Positions 51,228 to 61,239 of a DNA stretch of 64,000 bases are shown here, piece after piece (within the stretch, counting starts at the first letter, position 1; the number at the start of each line of letters is the position of its first letter). Source of the stretch: Clostridia bacterium (lineage in GTDB: Bacteria > Bacillota > Clostridia > Christensenellales > Aristaeellaceae); NCBI GenBank assembly GCA_017428385.1, contig JAFRQX010000033.1, positions 62,001-126,000 on the forward strand. The letters are read 5' to 3'. A program made the position numbers and the translations under genes. Below the pieces are notes generated by a model that did not search any database, was not told where the DNA came from, and saw only the letters and a program-made list of their open reading frames with translations.

Positions 51228-51965
51228 ATGGCTGTTGTGTATGAAAAAACAAAGCTGCTGACCGACAAGCCGCTGCATTATTGCCCCGGCTGTACCCACG
51301 GTATTATCCATCGTCTGGTGGCGGAAGCCATCGACGAACTGGGCATCCAGGGAAAGACCATTGGTATCGCGCCGGTTGGCTGCGCCGTGTTTGCCTATGA
51401 TTATTTCAACTGCGACATGATGGAAGCCGCTCACGGCCGTGCTCCGGCTGTGGCTACCGGCTGCAAGCGGGTGAACCCGAACAACATCGTGTTTACCTAT
51501 CAGGGAGACGGTGACCTCGCCTCCATCGGCGCGGCGGAAATCACCCATGCGGCGACCCGCGGCGAGAATATCACCGTAATCTTCGTCAACAATGCCATTT
51601 ACGGCATGACCGGCGGCCAGATGGCGCCCACCACCCTGCCGGGCCAGGTGACCACCACCTCTCCCTATGGCCGGGATCCCAAGCTGTGCGGCTATCCCAT
51701 CCGGGTCAGTGAAATGCTGGCTACCCTGGACGGTCCCGCCTACATCTCCCGCGTATCCGTGCATGACGTGAAGCACATCATGGAAGCCAAGAAGTCCATC
51801 AAGAAGGCATTCGAAATGCAGATTGCCGGCAAGGGCTTCTCCCTGGTGGAAGTGCTGTCCGCCTGCCCCACCAACTGGGGAATGACGCCCCAGGAGGCAC
51901 TGAAGTGGGTGGAAGCCAACATGATTCCCCAGTACCCGCTGGGTGTGAAAAAGGAGGTTGAGTGA
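51228..51965 (+). CDS. 2-oxoacid:ferredoxin oxidoreductase, beta (TPP-binding) subunit
   Basis: A 245-residue TPP-binding subunit. It shows [14 protein letters not shown] at the N terminus, the GDGDLASIG start of the TPP motif and its [11 protein letters not shown] end, plus [14 protein letters not shown]. It pairs with the alpha subunit, starting two bases after it, and uses TPP, linking it to the thiamine genes at 17-19 kb. Confidence 0.93.
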   Translation: MAVVYEKTKLLTDKPLHYCPGCTHGIIHRLVAEAIDELGIQGKTIGIAPVGCAVFAYDYFNCDMMEAAHGRAPAVATGCKRVNPNNIVFTYQGDGDLASIGAAEITHAATRGENITVIFVNNAIYGMTGGQMAPTTLPGQVTTTSPYGRDPKLCGYPIRVSEMLATLDGPAYISRVSVHDVKHIMEAKKSIKKAFEMQIAGKGFSLVEVLSACPTNWGMTPQEALKWVEANMIPQYPLGVKKEVE

Positions 51966-51968
51966 TTC

Positions 51969-52505
51969 ATGGAAGCTCAATTTCTGATTGCAGGTTTCGG
52001 CGGACAGGGCGTGCTGCTGATCGGCCAGCTGCTGGCCAAGGCTGCCATGCACGAGGGGATGAACGTTTCCTGGATGCCTTCCTACGGCCCGGAAATGCGC
52101 GGCGGCGAAGCCAACTGCGCCGTGGTTATCTCCGATGAACCCATCGGTTCTCCGCTGGTGACGGAAATCCCGATCGCCGTGATTATGAACAAGCCCAGCA
52201 TGATCAAGTTCACTCCCGCTATGGAAAAGGGCGGCATCATGCTGTACAACTCCTCCCTGATCGATATCACCCCCGACCGGGACGATATCACCGCGATTCC
52301 CGTGGATTGCAACGGCATTGCTGAACAGCTCGGCAACAGCCGGACCGCCAACATGGTTATGCTTGGCGCGATCCTGGAGAAGACCGGCGTAGTGAGCATC
52401 GACTCCGCCATGGAAGCCCTGAAGGCCACCTTCGGCCCCAAAAAGGAACACCTGCTGCCTATCAACCGGCAGGCCATGGAAAAAGGTGCCGAAGCCGTCA
52501 AATAA
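51969..52505 (+). CDS. 2-oxoacid:ferredoxin oxidoreductase, gamma subunit
   Basis: A 178-residue subunit with the family's opening EAQFLIAGFGGQGVLLIGQLLA and SYGPEMRGGEANCAVVIS. It completes the heterotetramer and is followed by a strong terminator. Its start lies three bases after the beta-subunit stop. Confidence 0.92.
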   Translation: MEAQFLIAGFGGQGVLLIGQLLAKAAMHEGMNVSWMPSYGPEMRGGEANCAVVISDEPIGSPLVTEIPIAVIMNKPSMIKFTPAMEKGGIMLYNSSLIDITPDRDDITAIPVDCNGIAEQLGNSRTANMVMLGAILEKTGVVSIDSAMEALKATFGPKKEHLLPINRQAMEKGAEAVK

Positions 52506-52518
52506 ACCTTGTACTGAA

Positions 52519-52555
52519 AACAGCCCGCAGCCTTATGCTGCGGGCTGTTCTGCGT
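52519..52555 (+). terminator. Terminator of the oxidoreductase operon
   Basis: AACAGCCCGCAG pairs with CTGCGGGCTGTT, followed by CTGCGTTT (weak T run). Confidence 0.82.
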
Positions 52556-52684
52556 TTCCACCCGCATTGACAACGGATAGGAAGTATGAGAAAATTTCTT
52601 TTATGTTCAGAACCTCCGCTGTCCGGAAACAGCCGGGTTCTGCCAATTCCGGAGAAGAAAACTGCCAAAGGGGAAGAGACCGAT

Positions 52685-53725
52685 ATGCGTTTTATCAAGC
52701 GTCTGATCCTGTGCACGATCCTTGTGATGCTGTGCCTGATTTCAAGCCAGTGTTTTGCTGAAACAAAGTCATTTTCTTCAGTCAAAGCCGCCATCGAATA
52801 TGTGAACACCAATCAGCCGGCTGAGCTGACCCTGGAAAAGAACAAGTTCAAGCCGACGGATCTGCTGAAAATCAAGAACGCGATGCCGGAAAACTCCGTT
52901 TTTCATTTTACGACAGCCTGGGGGAAAGTCACATTCTCCGATGACGTGGAGGAGCTTGACCTGAAACCCAAGGACGCCGGAGTGACCATTGATGAGCTGC
53001 GGGCTATCGTCCAGCTTTGCCCCAACCTGAAAAGCGTCGACAACTCCAATAAGGCAAATCCGTCCAACAAGGATATGATTCCGCTGATCGAGGAGTATCC
53101 GGATATCCATTTTGACTGGAAAATCAACCTGGGCAAGGGACATTACGTCTCCTCCAAAGCCACCGTTTATTCAACAATGAACCGGATCGGTTCCGGGAAG
53201 GAACTGAATTCCAGCAACCTGGAACTGCTGAAATACTGCCCCAACCTGAAGGCGCTCGATATCGGACACAATAACGTGACCGCCCTGGACTTCCTGCAGT
53301 ATGTACCTGACCTGGAACTGCTGATTATTGCGGACAACGAGGTGACCGATATTACGCCCATCGGACAGCTGAAGCACCTGAAATACGCGGAACTGTTCAA
53401 GAATTCCTTCAGCGATCTGTCGGCACTGGCCAACTGCACGGAACTGCTGGACCTGAACATCACCTGGTGCCCTGTGACCGATCTTTCCCCGCTGGATGAC
53501 ATCCAGACGCTGGAACGCTTCTGGGCGAATATGATGCGCAAACTGCCTGAGGAACAGATCGGCCGCTTCCGGGAAAAGCATCCCAATACAGAGTCGTATT
53601 TTTATCCATCCCATGCTGCCACAGTTGATGGATGGCGGGATCATCCCCGGTACAAGCATTATATCTGGTGCTTTAAGAACCATCAGTGGATTCCGTTTGA
53701 TGAACCGCTGCCGACCAAGAAATAA
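52685..53725 (+). CDS. Secreted leucine-rich-repeat protein, copy B
   Basis: A 346-residue secreted protein. ATG at 52685 begins the signal peptide MRFIKRLILCTILVMLCL (cleavage after CFA near 25); AAAGGGGA lies about ten bases before. Repeats include LKALDIGHNNVTALDFL, LELLIIADNEVTDITPI, LKYAELFKNSFSDLSAL and LLDLNITWCPVTDLSPL. It is a paralogue of the 30548 protein, sharing LDIGH, the TDITPI repeat and a C-terminal GWRDHP element. Probably binds a surface partner; function unknown. Confidence 0.83.
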   Translation: MRFIKRLILCTILVMLCLISSQCFAETKSFSSVKAAIEYVNTNQPAELTLEKNKFKPTDLLKIKNAMPENSVFHFTTAWGKVTFSDDVEELDLKPKDAGVTIDELRAIVQLCPNLKSVDNSNKANPSNKDMIPLIEEYPDIHFDWKINLGKGHYVSSKATVYSTMNRIGSGKELNSSNLELLKYCPNLKALDIGHNNVTALDFLQYVPDLELLIIADNEVTDITPIGQLKHLKYAELFKNSFSDLSALANCTELLDLNITWCPVTDLSPLDDIQTLERFWANMMRKLPEEQIGRFREKHPNTESYFYPSHAATVDGWRDHPRYKHYIWCFKNHQWIPFDEPLPTKK

Positions 53726-53818
53726 AGGCGGTTTACTGCCTGATCCGGATAATGCAGGAACGCTTTGGAAACGGACTTTTATCCATGATACAAAGCGTAT
53801 ATTGGCCGTGCTTCAACA

Positions 53819-53847
53819 TTGACTTTTTGGCCGGTTTCCTGTATCGT
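53819..53847 (+). promoter_or_regulatory. Promoter of gpmI
   Basis: TTGACT 53819-53824, 17-base spacer, TATCGT 53842-53847. Confidence 0.6.
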
Positions 53848-53924
53848 TTATAGGGTTAGACTATTCCCGCTCCGGCTTGTCCGGAAAGGGATTCCTAATA
53901 TCTGTTACAGGAGGAAATTCCGAT

Positions 53925-55505
<1,581 letters not shown>

Positions 55506-55513
55506 AAAACACG

Positions 55514-55546
55514 GACAGCCGGGCCGATTGCCCGGCTGTCATTTTG
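55514..55546 (+). terminator. Terminator of gpmI
   Basis: GACAGCCGGGC pairs with GCCCGGCTGTC, then ATTTTG. Confidence 0.88.
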
Positions 55547-55578
55547 TCAGAAAAGAAATTTGATTGGGAGTGAATCCG

Positions 55579-56571
55579 GTGAACCTGTATACATGCCCTG
55601 TGCCTCGCAGGGAAGGACCGGTATTTGACCGCCAGGCCAGGCTGCGGACCGAAGCTCCGGTGTTTGTAATCGGAGCGGTTAACATGGACCTGGCCGGAAC
55701 ACCAACGAATCCGCTGCGTGAGGGAGATTCCAACCCCGGGCGGATCACCCTGACCCCCGGCGGGGTAGGCAGGAACATTGCGGAAAACCTGAGCCTGCTG
55801 GGCAGAAAGGTTTCCCTGATTACCATCATGGGGGAAGATCCCTACGCGGGGATCATCCGGGAGCACTGCCTGAAGGCCGGCATTGACCTGCAGTACAGTT
55901 TTACGGAACCCAGGGAAAGCACTTCAGCCTACCTGTGCATCAACGGCCAGGACGGCGACCTGAACGTGGCTGTATCGGACATGTCCATCTGCGACAAGCT
56001 GACCCCGGACAAGCTGGAACCCCTGCTGCCGGTGCTGAACCACGGAAGCATGGTGATCGCGGACGCGAACCTGCCGGAGGAAACGCTGGCGTGGCTCGCG
56101 AAACATATTACTGTACCGATGGCGGCGGATCCGGTATCCGTATCCAAGGCGGCGCGCCTGAAACCGCTGCTTTCCCGCCTGACGCTGCTGAAACCCAATG
56201 TGCCGGAAGCGGAGCTGCTGACGGGCATGACCATCGGCGGAGACGCCGACCTGCCGAAGGCGGCGGACGCGCTGCACCGGCTGGGTGTTCAGCGGGTCTA
56301 TATTTCCCTGGGCGGAAAAGGCGTGTGGGCGGATGACGCCCGGGAGGGCGGCGTGCTGCTTCCCTGCATACCGGGTCCTGTGGTGAATTCCTCCGGCTGC
56401 GGCGACGCCTTTGTGGCGGCTGCGGCGGACGCTTACCTGAGCGGCCTGAACACCATGCAGGCGGCAGACCGGGCATTGGCGGCTTCCGCCATCTGCGCGG
56501 AGGATTCCGCGGCAGTGAGCCCGAAATTAAGTAATAAAGCAATTGATCTGAAACTGGGTCTTTCAATGTAA
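55579..56571 (+). CDS. psuK: PfkB-family kinase, probable pseudouridine kinase
   Basis: A 330-residue sugar kinase. GTG at 55579 is chosen for the GGGAGTGA site five bases ahead. PfkB motifs are present: GAVNMDLAG and PGGVGRNIAENLSLLG near the N terminus, and the catalytic GPVVNSSGCGDAFVAAA close to the C terminus. The PfkB family covers many substrates, but the psuG gene 15 bases downstream indicates pseudouridine, phosphorylated to pseudouridine-5'-phosphate during RNA-nucleoside salvage. Confidence 0.88.
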   Translation: MNLYTCPVPRREGPVFDRQARLRTEAPVFVIGAVNMDLAGTPTNPLREGDSNPGRITLTPGGVGRNIAENLSLLGRKVSLITIMGEDPYAGIIREHCLKAGIDLQYSFTEPRESTSAYLCINGQDGDLNVAVSDMSICDKLTPDKLEPLLPVLNHGSMVIADANLPEETLAWLAKHITVPMAADPVSVSKAARLKPLLSRLTLLKPNVPEAELLTGMTIGGDADLPKAADALHRLGVQRVYISLGGKGVWADDAREGGVLLPCIPGPVVNSSGCGDAFVAAAADAYLSGLNTMQAADRALAASAICAEDSAAVSPKLSNKAIDLKLGLSM

Positions 56572-56586
56572 AAAGGAGCATTCGTT

Positions 56587-57504
56587 ATGAATCTGAGCAA
56601 ATATCTTTCCGTATCTCCTGAAGTGCAGGAAGCACTGGCGGCCAACAAGCCTGTTGTGGCCCTTGAATCCACCATTATCTCCCACGGTATGCCTTATCCC
56701 CAGAATGTGGAGACAGCGCTGAACGTGGAGAAGATCATCCGGGAGAACGGCGCCGTACCGGCGACCATTGCCATCATCCAGGGAAAGATTACCGTGGGCT
56801 GCACCCCGGAACAGATTGAATACCTGGGCAAGAAAGGCCTGGCGGTTACCAAGGCCAGCCGCCGCGACCTGCCGGTGCTGCTGATGCGCGGCGAGGACGG
56901 TGCGACCACTGTGACCACCACCATGATCGGCGCGGCCCTGGCGGGCATCCGGGTATTCGCCACCGGCGGTATCGGCGGTGTGCACCGCGGCGCGGAAACC
57001 ACCATGGATATTTCCGCTGACCTGGAAGAACTGGCACAGACTCCGGTGATGGTGATCTGCGCGGGCGCCAAGAGCATCCTGGACCTGGGACTGACCCTGG
57101 AGTACCTGGAGACACACGGTGTGCCGGTGATCGGTTACGGTACGGAAGAACTGCCCGCATTCTATACCCGTTCCTCCGGCTTTAAGGTGGACTACCGCCT
57201 GGATACCCCCAAGGAAGTGGCGGACGCCTTCAAGGTAAAACTGGACTGCGGCCTGCAGGGCGGTATGCTGGTGACCAATCCGATTCCGGAGGAGTACTCC
57301 ATGGATCCGGATTACATCAACAAAAACATTGACGAAGCGATTGCCGAATGTGAAAAGCTGGGCATTCACGGGAAACAGACTACGCCATACCTGCTGGACA
57401 AGATCCAGAAGCTGACCGGCGGCGATTCCCTGAAAGCGAACATCCAGCTGGTTTTCAACAACGCAAGGCTCGGCGCAAAGATCGCAAAGGCCCTGTGCGA
57501 ATAA
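56587..57504 (+). CDS. psuG: Pseudouridine-5'-phosphate glycosidase
   Basis: A 305-residue enzyme of normal length that splits the C-C glycosidic bond of pseudouridine-5'-phosphate to uracil and ribose-5-phosphate. Strong signatures: VALESTIISHGMPYPQN, VPATIAIIQGKITVG, KASRRDLP, TVTTTMIGAALAGI, FATGGIGGVHRGAE and CAGAKSILDLGLTLEYLET. It forms a two-gene operon with psuK. Confidence 0.95.
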   Translation: MNLSKYLSVSPEVQEALAANKPVVALESTIISHGMPYPQNVETALNVEKIIRENGAVPATIAIIQGKITVGCTPEQIEYLGKKGLAVTKASRRDLPVLLMRGEDGATTVTTTMIGAALAGIRVFATGGIGGVHRGAETTMDISADLEELAQTPVMVICAGAKSILDLGLTLEYLETHGVPVIGYGTEELPAFYTRSSGFKVDYRLDTPKEVADAFKVKLDCGLQGGMLVTNPIPEEYSMDPDYINKNIDEAIAECEKLGIHGKQTTPYLLDKIQKLTGGDSLKANIQLVFNNARLGAKIAKALCE

Positions 57505-57546
57505 TAAAGGTCATTCCGGTATCAGAACCGAAAGGGGAGAGGTTCC

Positions 57547-58335
57547 ATGGCATTTATACAGGTTCAGTTTTTCTCCGCAGCACTGAATGTGGCATCCACT
57601 GTGAATGTGATCCTGCCTGAGGTCAACCAGGGCATTGGGATGGGTTCGTCCAAGGATGAACGCCCGCCGAAAGTGCTGTACCTGCTGCACGGATACAGCG
57701 ATGATCATTCGATCTGGATGCGGCGGACTTCCGTGGAACGGTACGCGGCGAACCATAACCTGGCGGTGATTATGCCGGCGGTCAATCACAGCTTTTACTG
57801 CAACGAGGTCTACGGGGAAAAATACTGGGACTATGTGAGCGACGAGCTGCCGAGGACGATGCACCGATTCTTCCGCCTGAGCAGCAAACCGGAAGATACC
57901 TATGTGGCCGGCCTGAGCATGGGCGGATACGGTGCCATGAGGCTCGCCCTGACCTATCCGGAGCACTTCGCCGGCGCGGCTTCCTTCAGCGGCGCGGTGG
58001 ACCTGGAAACGATCTTCTATCAGCGGCATCTGGGTACCGAGATTGACCGGGTATTCGGTGAGCAGAAGCAGATCAAAGGCTCGGAGTACGACCTCTTCTA
58101 CCTGACGGAGAAGAACGCAAAGGCCGCGCATAAGCCCTGGCTGTACGTCAGCTGCGGCACGAAGGACTTCCTCTTTGATCAGCACAAGGCGTTTGTTCCG
58201 AACCTGAGAAAGAACGGCTGGACTGTGATGAGCCATGAGGAACCGGACGCCGTCCATGAATGGGGATTCTGGGACCAGCAGATCAAGGCGTTCATCGAAC
58301 TGATTTACGCAAGAGAAGATACAGAAAGGGATTGA
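57547..58335 (+). CDS. Alpha/beta-hydrolase esterase (EstA / esterase D type)
   Basis: A 262-residue cytosolic hydrolase. It has LLHGYSDDHSIW (oxyanion region), the nucleophile elbow GLSMGGYGAM, and the catalytic His in VHEWGFWD. It resembles tributyrin esterases and S-formylglutathione hydrolases of Firmicutes, which deacylate short acyl esters, possibly acetylated sugars. It is in the same direction as psuG, 42 bases later; a link is uncertain. Its stop codon overlaps the promoter of the FMN riboswitch. Confidence 0.87.
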   Translation: MAFIQVQFFSAALNVASTVNVILPEVNQGIGMGSSKDERPPKVLYLLHGYSDDHSIWMRRTSVERYAANHNLAVIMPAVNHSFYCNEVYGEKYWDYVSDELPRTMHRFFRLSSKPEDTYVAGLSMGGYGAMRLALTYPEHFAGAASFSGAVDLETIFYQRHLGTEIDRVFGEQKQIKGSEYDLFYLTEKNAKAAHKPWLYVSCGTKDFLFDQHKAFVPNLRKNGWTVMSHEEPDAVHEWGFWDQQIKAFIELIYAREDTERD

Positions 58336-58360
58336 CGAACGGGAAAGAAGTCCCTATAAT
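58332..58360 (+). promoter_or_regulatory. Promoter of the FMN riboswitch-ribU transcript
   Basis: TTGACG 58332-58337, 17-base spacer, perfect TATAAT 58355-58360. Confidence 0.92.
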
Positions 58361-58388
58361 GTACCCGTACATTGCGTACCACTTAAAG

Positions 58389-58504
58389 CTTCTTCGGGGA
58401 TGGGTGAAATTCCCTACCGGCGGTAAAGCCCGCGAACTGAGCATCTGCTCAGCCGATCCGGTCAGATTCCGGAGCCGACAGTAAAGTCTGGATGAGAGAA
58501 GAAC
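58389..58504 (+). ncRNA. FMN riboswitch (RFN element)
   Basis: It shows the conserved core CUUCGGGGAUGGGUGAAAUU, CCCUACCGGCGGUAAAGCCCGCGA, GCCGAUCCGGU, CCGGAGCCGACAGU and AAAGUCUGGAUGAGAGAAGA in order. It lies between a consensus promoter and ribU and should lower ribU expression when FMN is high. Confidence 0.96.
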
Positions 58505-58522
58505 GGAAACAGAGTCATATAT

Positions 58523-58540
58523 GCGCGTGCGCGCGCTTTT
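58523..58540 (+). terminator. Short terminator-like hairpin after the FMN riboswitch
   Basis: GCGCG-TGCG-CGCGC followed by TTTT. This or the larger hairpin at 58548 may be the riboswitch's expression platform. Confidence 0.6.
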
Positions 58541-58547
58541 AGCTCTC

Positions 58548-58588
58548 CGCCCCCTTGAAGCAAACCGAGAAGTTGCTTTGAGGGGGCG
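58548..58588 (+). terminator. Large hairpin before ribU, possible riboswitch expression platform
   Basis: CGCCCCCTTGAAGCAA pairs with TTGCTTTGAGGGGGCG, with two G-U pairs; no true T run follows (CGCTCATTT). It stops short of the ribosome site at about 58600. Confidence 0.65.
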
Positions 58589-58615
58589 CGCTCATTTGAA
58601 GGAGGGCTTTCAGCC

Positions 58616-59209
58616 ATGGTTAGCACAACAAAGACCCGTTTCTCCGTCGGCGTGATGACCCGCGTCGCCATTCTGGCGGCTGCCGCATCCATCCTGTTCC
58701 TGATCCAGATCCCGATCGTTGCCTTCTATAAACTGGATCTGTCCAACATCCCGGTTCTGCTGGGCGCGTTCTCCATGGGCCCCATTCCGGGCATGATGAT
58801 CCTGGCGCTCAAGAGCCTGATCGGCCTGCTGTCTTCCTCCAGCGCCGGCATCGGCGAACTGGCGGACTTCATCATGGGCGCCGCACTGGTGCTTCCCGCC
58901 GCGCTGATCTACCAGCAGAACAAGACCCGGAAGAGCGCGATCATCGGTATGGCTGTCGGCACTCTGTGCATGGTGATTGCCGGCGTGCTGGCGAACAAGT
59001 ATATCATGCTGCCTTTCTACATGGGCGCTTTCCACATGGATATGGACGGTATCCTGCGGTTTGCCAATGTGGCAGGCGTTGACAGCGAGTGGAAGCTGCT
59101 GCTCATGATCACCGGTCCCTTCAACCTGCTGAAGGGTGTGGTGCTGAGCGTGGTGGCCGGCCTGATCTACAAGCCGCTGTCCCCGATCCTTCACGCGAAG
59201 GTTCGTTAA
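58616..59209 (+). CDS. ribU: Riboflavin ECF transporter S component
   Basis: A 197-residue membrane protein with six helices, the substrate-binding unit for riboflavin uptake by an ECF transporter. RibU-like features: VGVMTRVAILAAAASILFLIQIP at the first helix, YKLDLSNIPVLLGAFSMGP (the Asp-Pro segment lining the flavin site) and ALKSLIGLL. The FMN riboswitch upstream confirms the flavin link. ATG 58616 follows GAAGGAGGG. It would feed FMN and FAD pools, including the covalent FMN of the Rnf-NrfA proteins. Confidence 0.94.
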   Translation: MVSTTKTRFSVGVMTRVAILAAAASILFLIQIPIVAFYKLDLSNIPVLLGAFSMGPIPGMMILALKSLIGLLSSSSAGIGELADFIMGAALVLPAALIYQQNKTRKSAIIGMAVGTLCMVIAGVLANKYIMLPFYMGAFHMDMDGILRFANVAGVDSEWKLLLMITGPFNLLKGVVLSVVAGLIYKPLSPILHAKVR

Positions 59210-59241
59210 TGAAGCTTTATCCTTATCCTCATCCTACAGGA

Positions 59242-59277
59242 CCGGGCAGGGAGAAATCCCTCCCGGCCCATTTTTTT
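59242..59277 (+). terminator. Terminator of ribU
   Basis: CCGGGCAGGGA pairs with TCCCTCCCGG (one bulged C), then a run of seven T. Confidence 0.9.
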
Positions 59278-59389
59278 CATGCTTTTTCCGGGTATACATG
59301 GTATAATCCGAATAACCCGGTTTACGGGAGCACCAATTCACGGTCGATGCCGGATTGTATTTGAGACCGGAGAGGGGAAAGACAAGCAT

Positions 59390-61132
59390 ATGCCGATGGA
59401 CGGACTGACGGTGGGATTTGCCGCCAGGGAACTGAATGAAATCCTCCGGGACGGGCGGATTGACAAGATCACCCAGCCGGAGCGCGATACAGTTGTGCTG
59501 GTGATACGTGCGGGAGGCGCGAATCACCGGCTTCTTCTGTGTGCCTCGCCGAACAATGCCCGCTGCCATCTGACGATGAACAATTATTCCAATCCGCTTG
59601 AACCGCCGGCGATGTGCATGCTGATGCGCAAGCAGATTTCCGGCGCGCGGATTACGGAAATAAGGCAGGTTGAGGGAGACCGGATCGTCTATGTGGATAT
59701 GGACGCGGTCAACGAACTGGGAGATCACGTGCTCCGGCGCCTCGTGCTGGAGATCATGGGCAGGCATTCCAACCTGCTACTGCTGGATGAAAATGACCGG
59801 ATTCTGGAAGCGACCCGCCATGTGAACCCGGAAATGAGCCGGGTGCGGCAGATCCAGCCCGGAATGACCTATCTGCCGCCGCCTGCACAGGACAAGCTGA
59901 ATCCGGAAACGCTGACAGAGGAAGCACTGTATGTCCGGCTGAACGCAATGCCGGATGCCCGGCTGAGCCGTGCACTGGCGGAGAGCATCACCGGTCTCAG
60001 CCGTGCGTCGGCGGATGAACTGGCCTGCCGCGTGCTGCAGCCCGGGGAGGAAAAGCCGGCAGACCTGAAGAATGCCTGCGAACGTCTGGCAGCGTTCCTG
60101 AAAAAGCTGCCGTCCATGGTGGACGCCCGGGTACTGATGAAGGATAACGGAGAGGCGGAGGACGTTTTCCCCTTTGCTTATCTGTCCAGACCGACAGACC
60201 AGCAGCGCCCCTGCAAAACGCTGAGCGAAGCACTGGAGGTCTACTTCGGGACGCGGGATGCCAGGGAGAGACTGAACCAGAAGAGTGCCACGATGATCCG
60301 GATGCTGAAGAGCCAGCTGGAACGCTGTCAGCGGAAGCTGGCGATCCAGCTGGAAGAGCTTTCTTCCGCGGAGCGGATGGATGAATACCGCCGGATGGGA
60401 GAGGCAATCAACGCCAATCTCTATCAGCTGAAAAAAGGCATGACGGAGGCGGAACTACCCGACTGGAATGATCCGGACGGGGGAACGCTGACGGTACCGC
60501 TGGATATCCGTCTGACGCCCAGCCAGAACGCCCAGAAATACTTCAAGAAATACCAGAAAGCCCGTTCTGCCATGGAAATCGCCGCGCAGCAGCGGGACAA
60601 GACCCTGGAGGAAACGGACTACCTGGAGGGCATGCTGCTGGACGTGGACAAGTGCGTCGGTGAAAGTGAGCTGGAGGAGATCCGCCAGGAGCTGGTACGC
60701 ACCGGCTACATGAAAAAGAACACCAACCGCCGCCAGCAGCGCCAGCTGCCCGGCAGCAAACCGTACCGCTATGTTTCCGCGGACGGAATTGAAATCCTGG
60801 TAGGCAAGAACGCTGCCCAGAACGACCGGATTACCCTCGGCACAAAGGGCGAAAACACCTGGCTGCATGCCAAGGATATGCCGGGAAGCCACGTGGTGAT
60901 CTGCCACGAGGGAGAGGTTCCCCTGGCAACGATGAAGCAGGCGGCAATGCTGGCAGCCTGGTACAGCAAGGGACAGCGGAGCTCGCTGGTGCCGGTGGAC
61001 TATACCCTGCGGAAGTATGTTAAAAAGCCTTCCGGGGCAGCGCCCGGGAAGGTGATCTATACGCACCAGAAAACCGCGTATATGACGCCGGAAGAAGAAG
61101 AGATTAAGAAGATCAGGCTTGTGGAAGCATGA
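59390..61132 (+). CDS. rqcH: Rqc2/RqcH-type ribosome quality control factor (NFACT, FbpA-like)
   Basis: A 580-residue protein of normal family length. The NFACT-N part starts MPMDGLTVGFAARELNEIL and has GRHSNLLLLDENDRI; a helical coiled-coil middle (about 280-430) with QLERCQRKLAIQLEEL follows; the C-terminal NFACT-R domain shows YRYVSADGIEILVGKNAAQND and TWLHAKDMPGSHVVI. In bacteria RqcH binds stalled 50S subunits and adds alanine tails to unfinished chains for breakdown; older annotations call it fibronectin-binding protein. ATG 59390 is chosen from the family N terminus; GAGGGG lies about 12 bases before. Confidence 0.94.
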   Translation: MPMDGLTVGFAARELNEILRDGRIDKITQPERDTVVLVIRAGGANHRLLLCASPNNARCHLTMNNYSNPLEPPAMCMLMRKQISGARITEIRQVEGDRIVYVDMDAVNELGDHVLRRLVLEIMGRHSNLLLLDENDRILEATRHVNPEMSRVRQIQPGMTYLPPPAQDKLNPETLTEEALYVRLNAMPDARLSRALAESITGLSRASADELACRVLQPGEEKPADLKNACERLAAFLKKLPSMVDARVLMKDNGEAEDVFPFAYLSRPTDQQRPCKTLSEALEVYFGTRDARERLNQKSATMIRMLKSQLERCQRKLAIQLEELSSAERMDEYRRMGEAINANLYQLKKGMTEAELPDWNDPDGGTLTVPLDIRLTPSQNAQKYFKKYQKARSAMEIAAQQRDKTLEETDYLEGMLLDVDKCVGESELEEIRQELVRTGYMKKNTNRRQQRQLPGSKPYRYVSADGIEILVGKNAAQNDRITLGTKGENTWLHAKDMPGSHVVICHEGEVPLATMKQAAMLAAWYSKGQRSSLVPVDYTLRKYVKKPSGAAPGKVIYTHQKTAYMTPEEEEIKKIRLVEA

Positions 61133-61138
61133 GCTTCC

Positions 61139-61173
61139 AATGAAGAATGAAGAATGAAAAATGAAGAATGAAG
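61139..61173 (+). repeat. A-rich GAATGAA-type short repeat after rqcH
   Basis: Five near copies of AATGAAG/AATGAAA in a row, directly after the rqcH stop and before a terminator. The same kind of tract stands at 62507-62540 and 27610-27640. Confidence 0.6.
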
Positions 61174-61181
61174 TGTCAACA

Positions 61182-61213
61182 AAACTCCCGCCGGATTAAT
61201 CCGGCGGGAGTTT
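61182..61213. terminator. Bidirectional terminator between rqcH and the xylanase
   Basis: AAACTCCCGCCGGATT and AATCCGGCGGGAGTTT form a perfect 32-base palindrome. Confidence 0.92.
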
Positions 61214-61239
61214 CTGCATTTTTATACTGTTCCGGCAAA

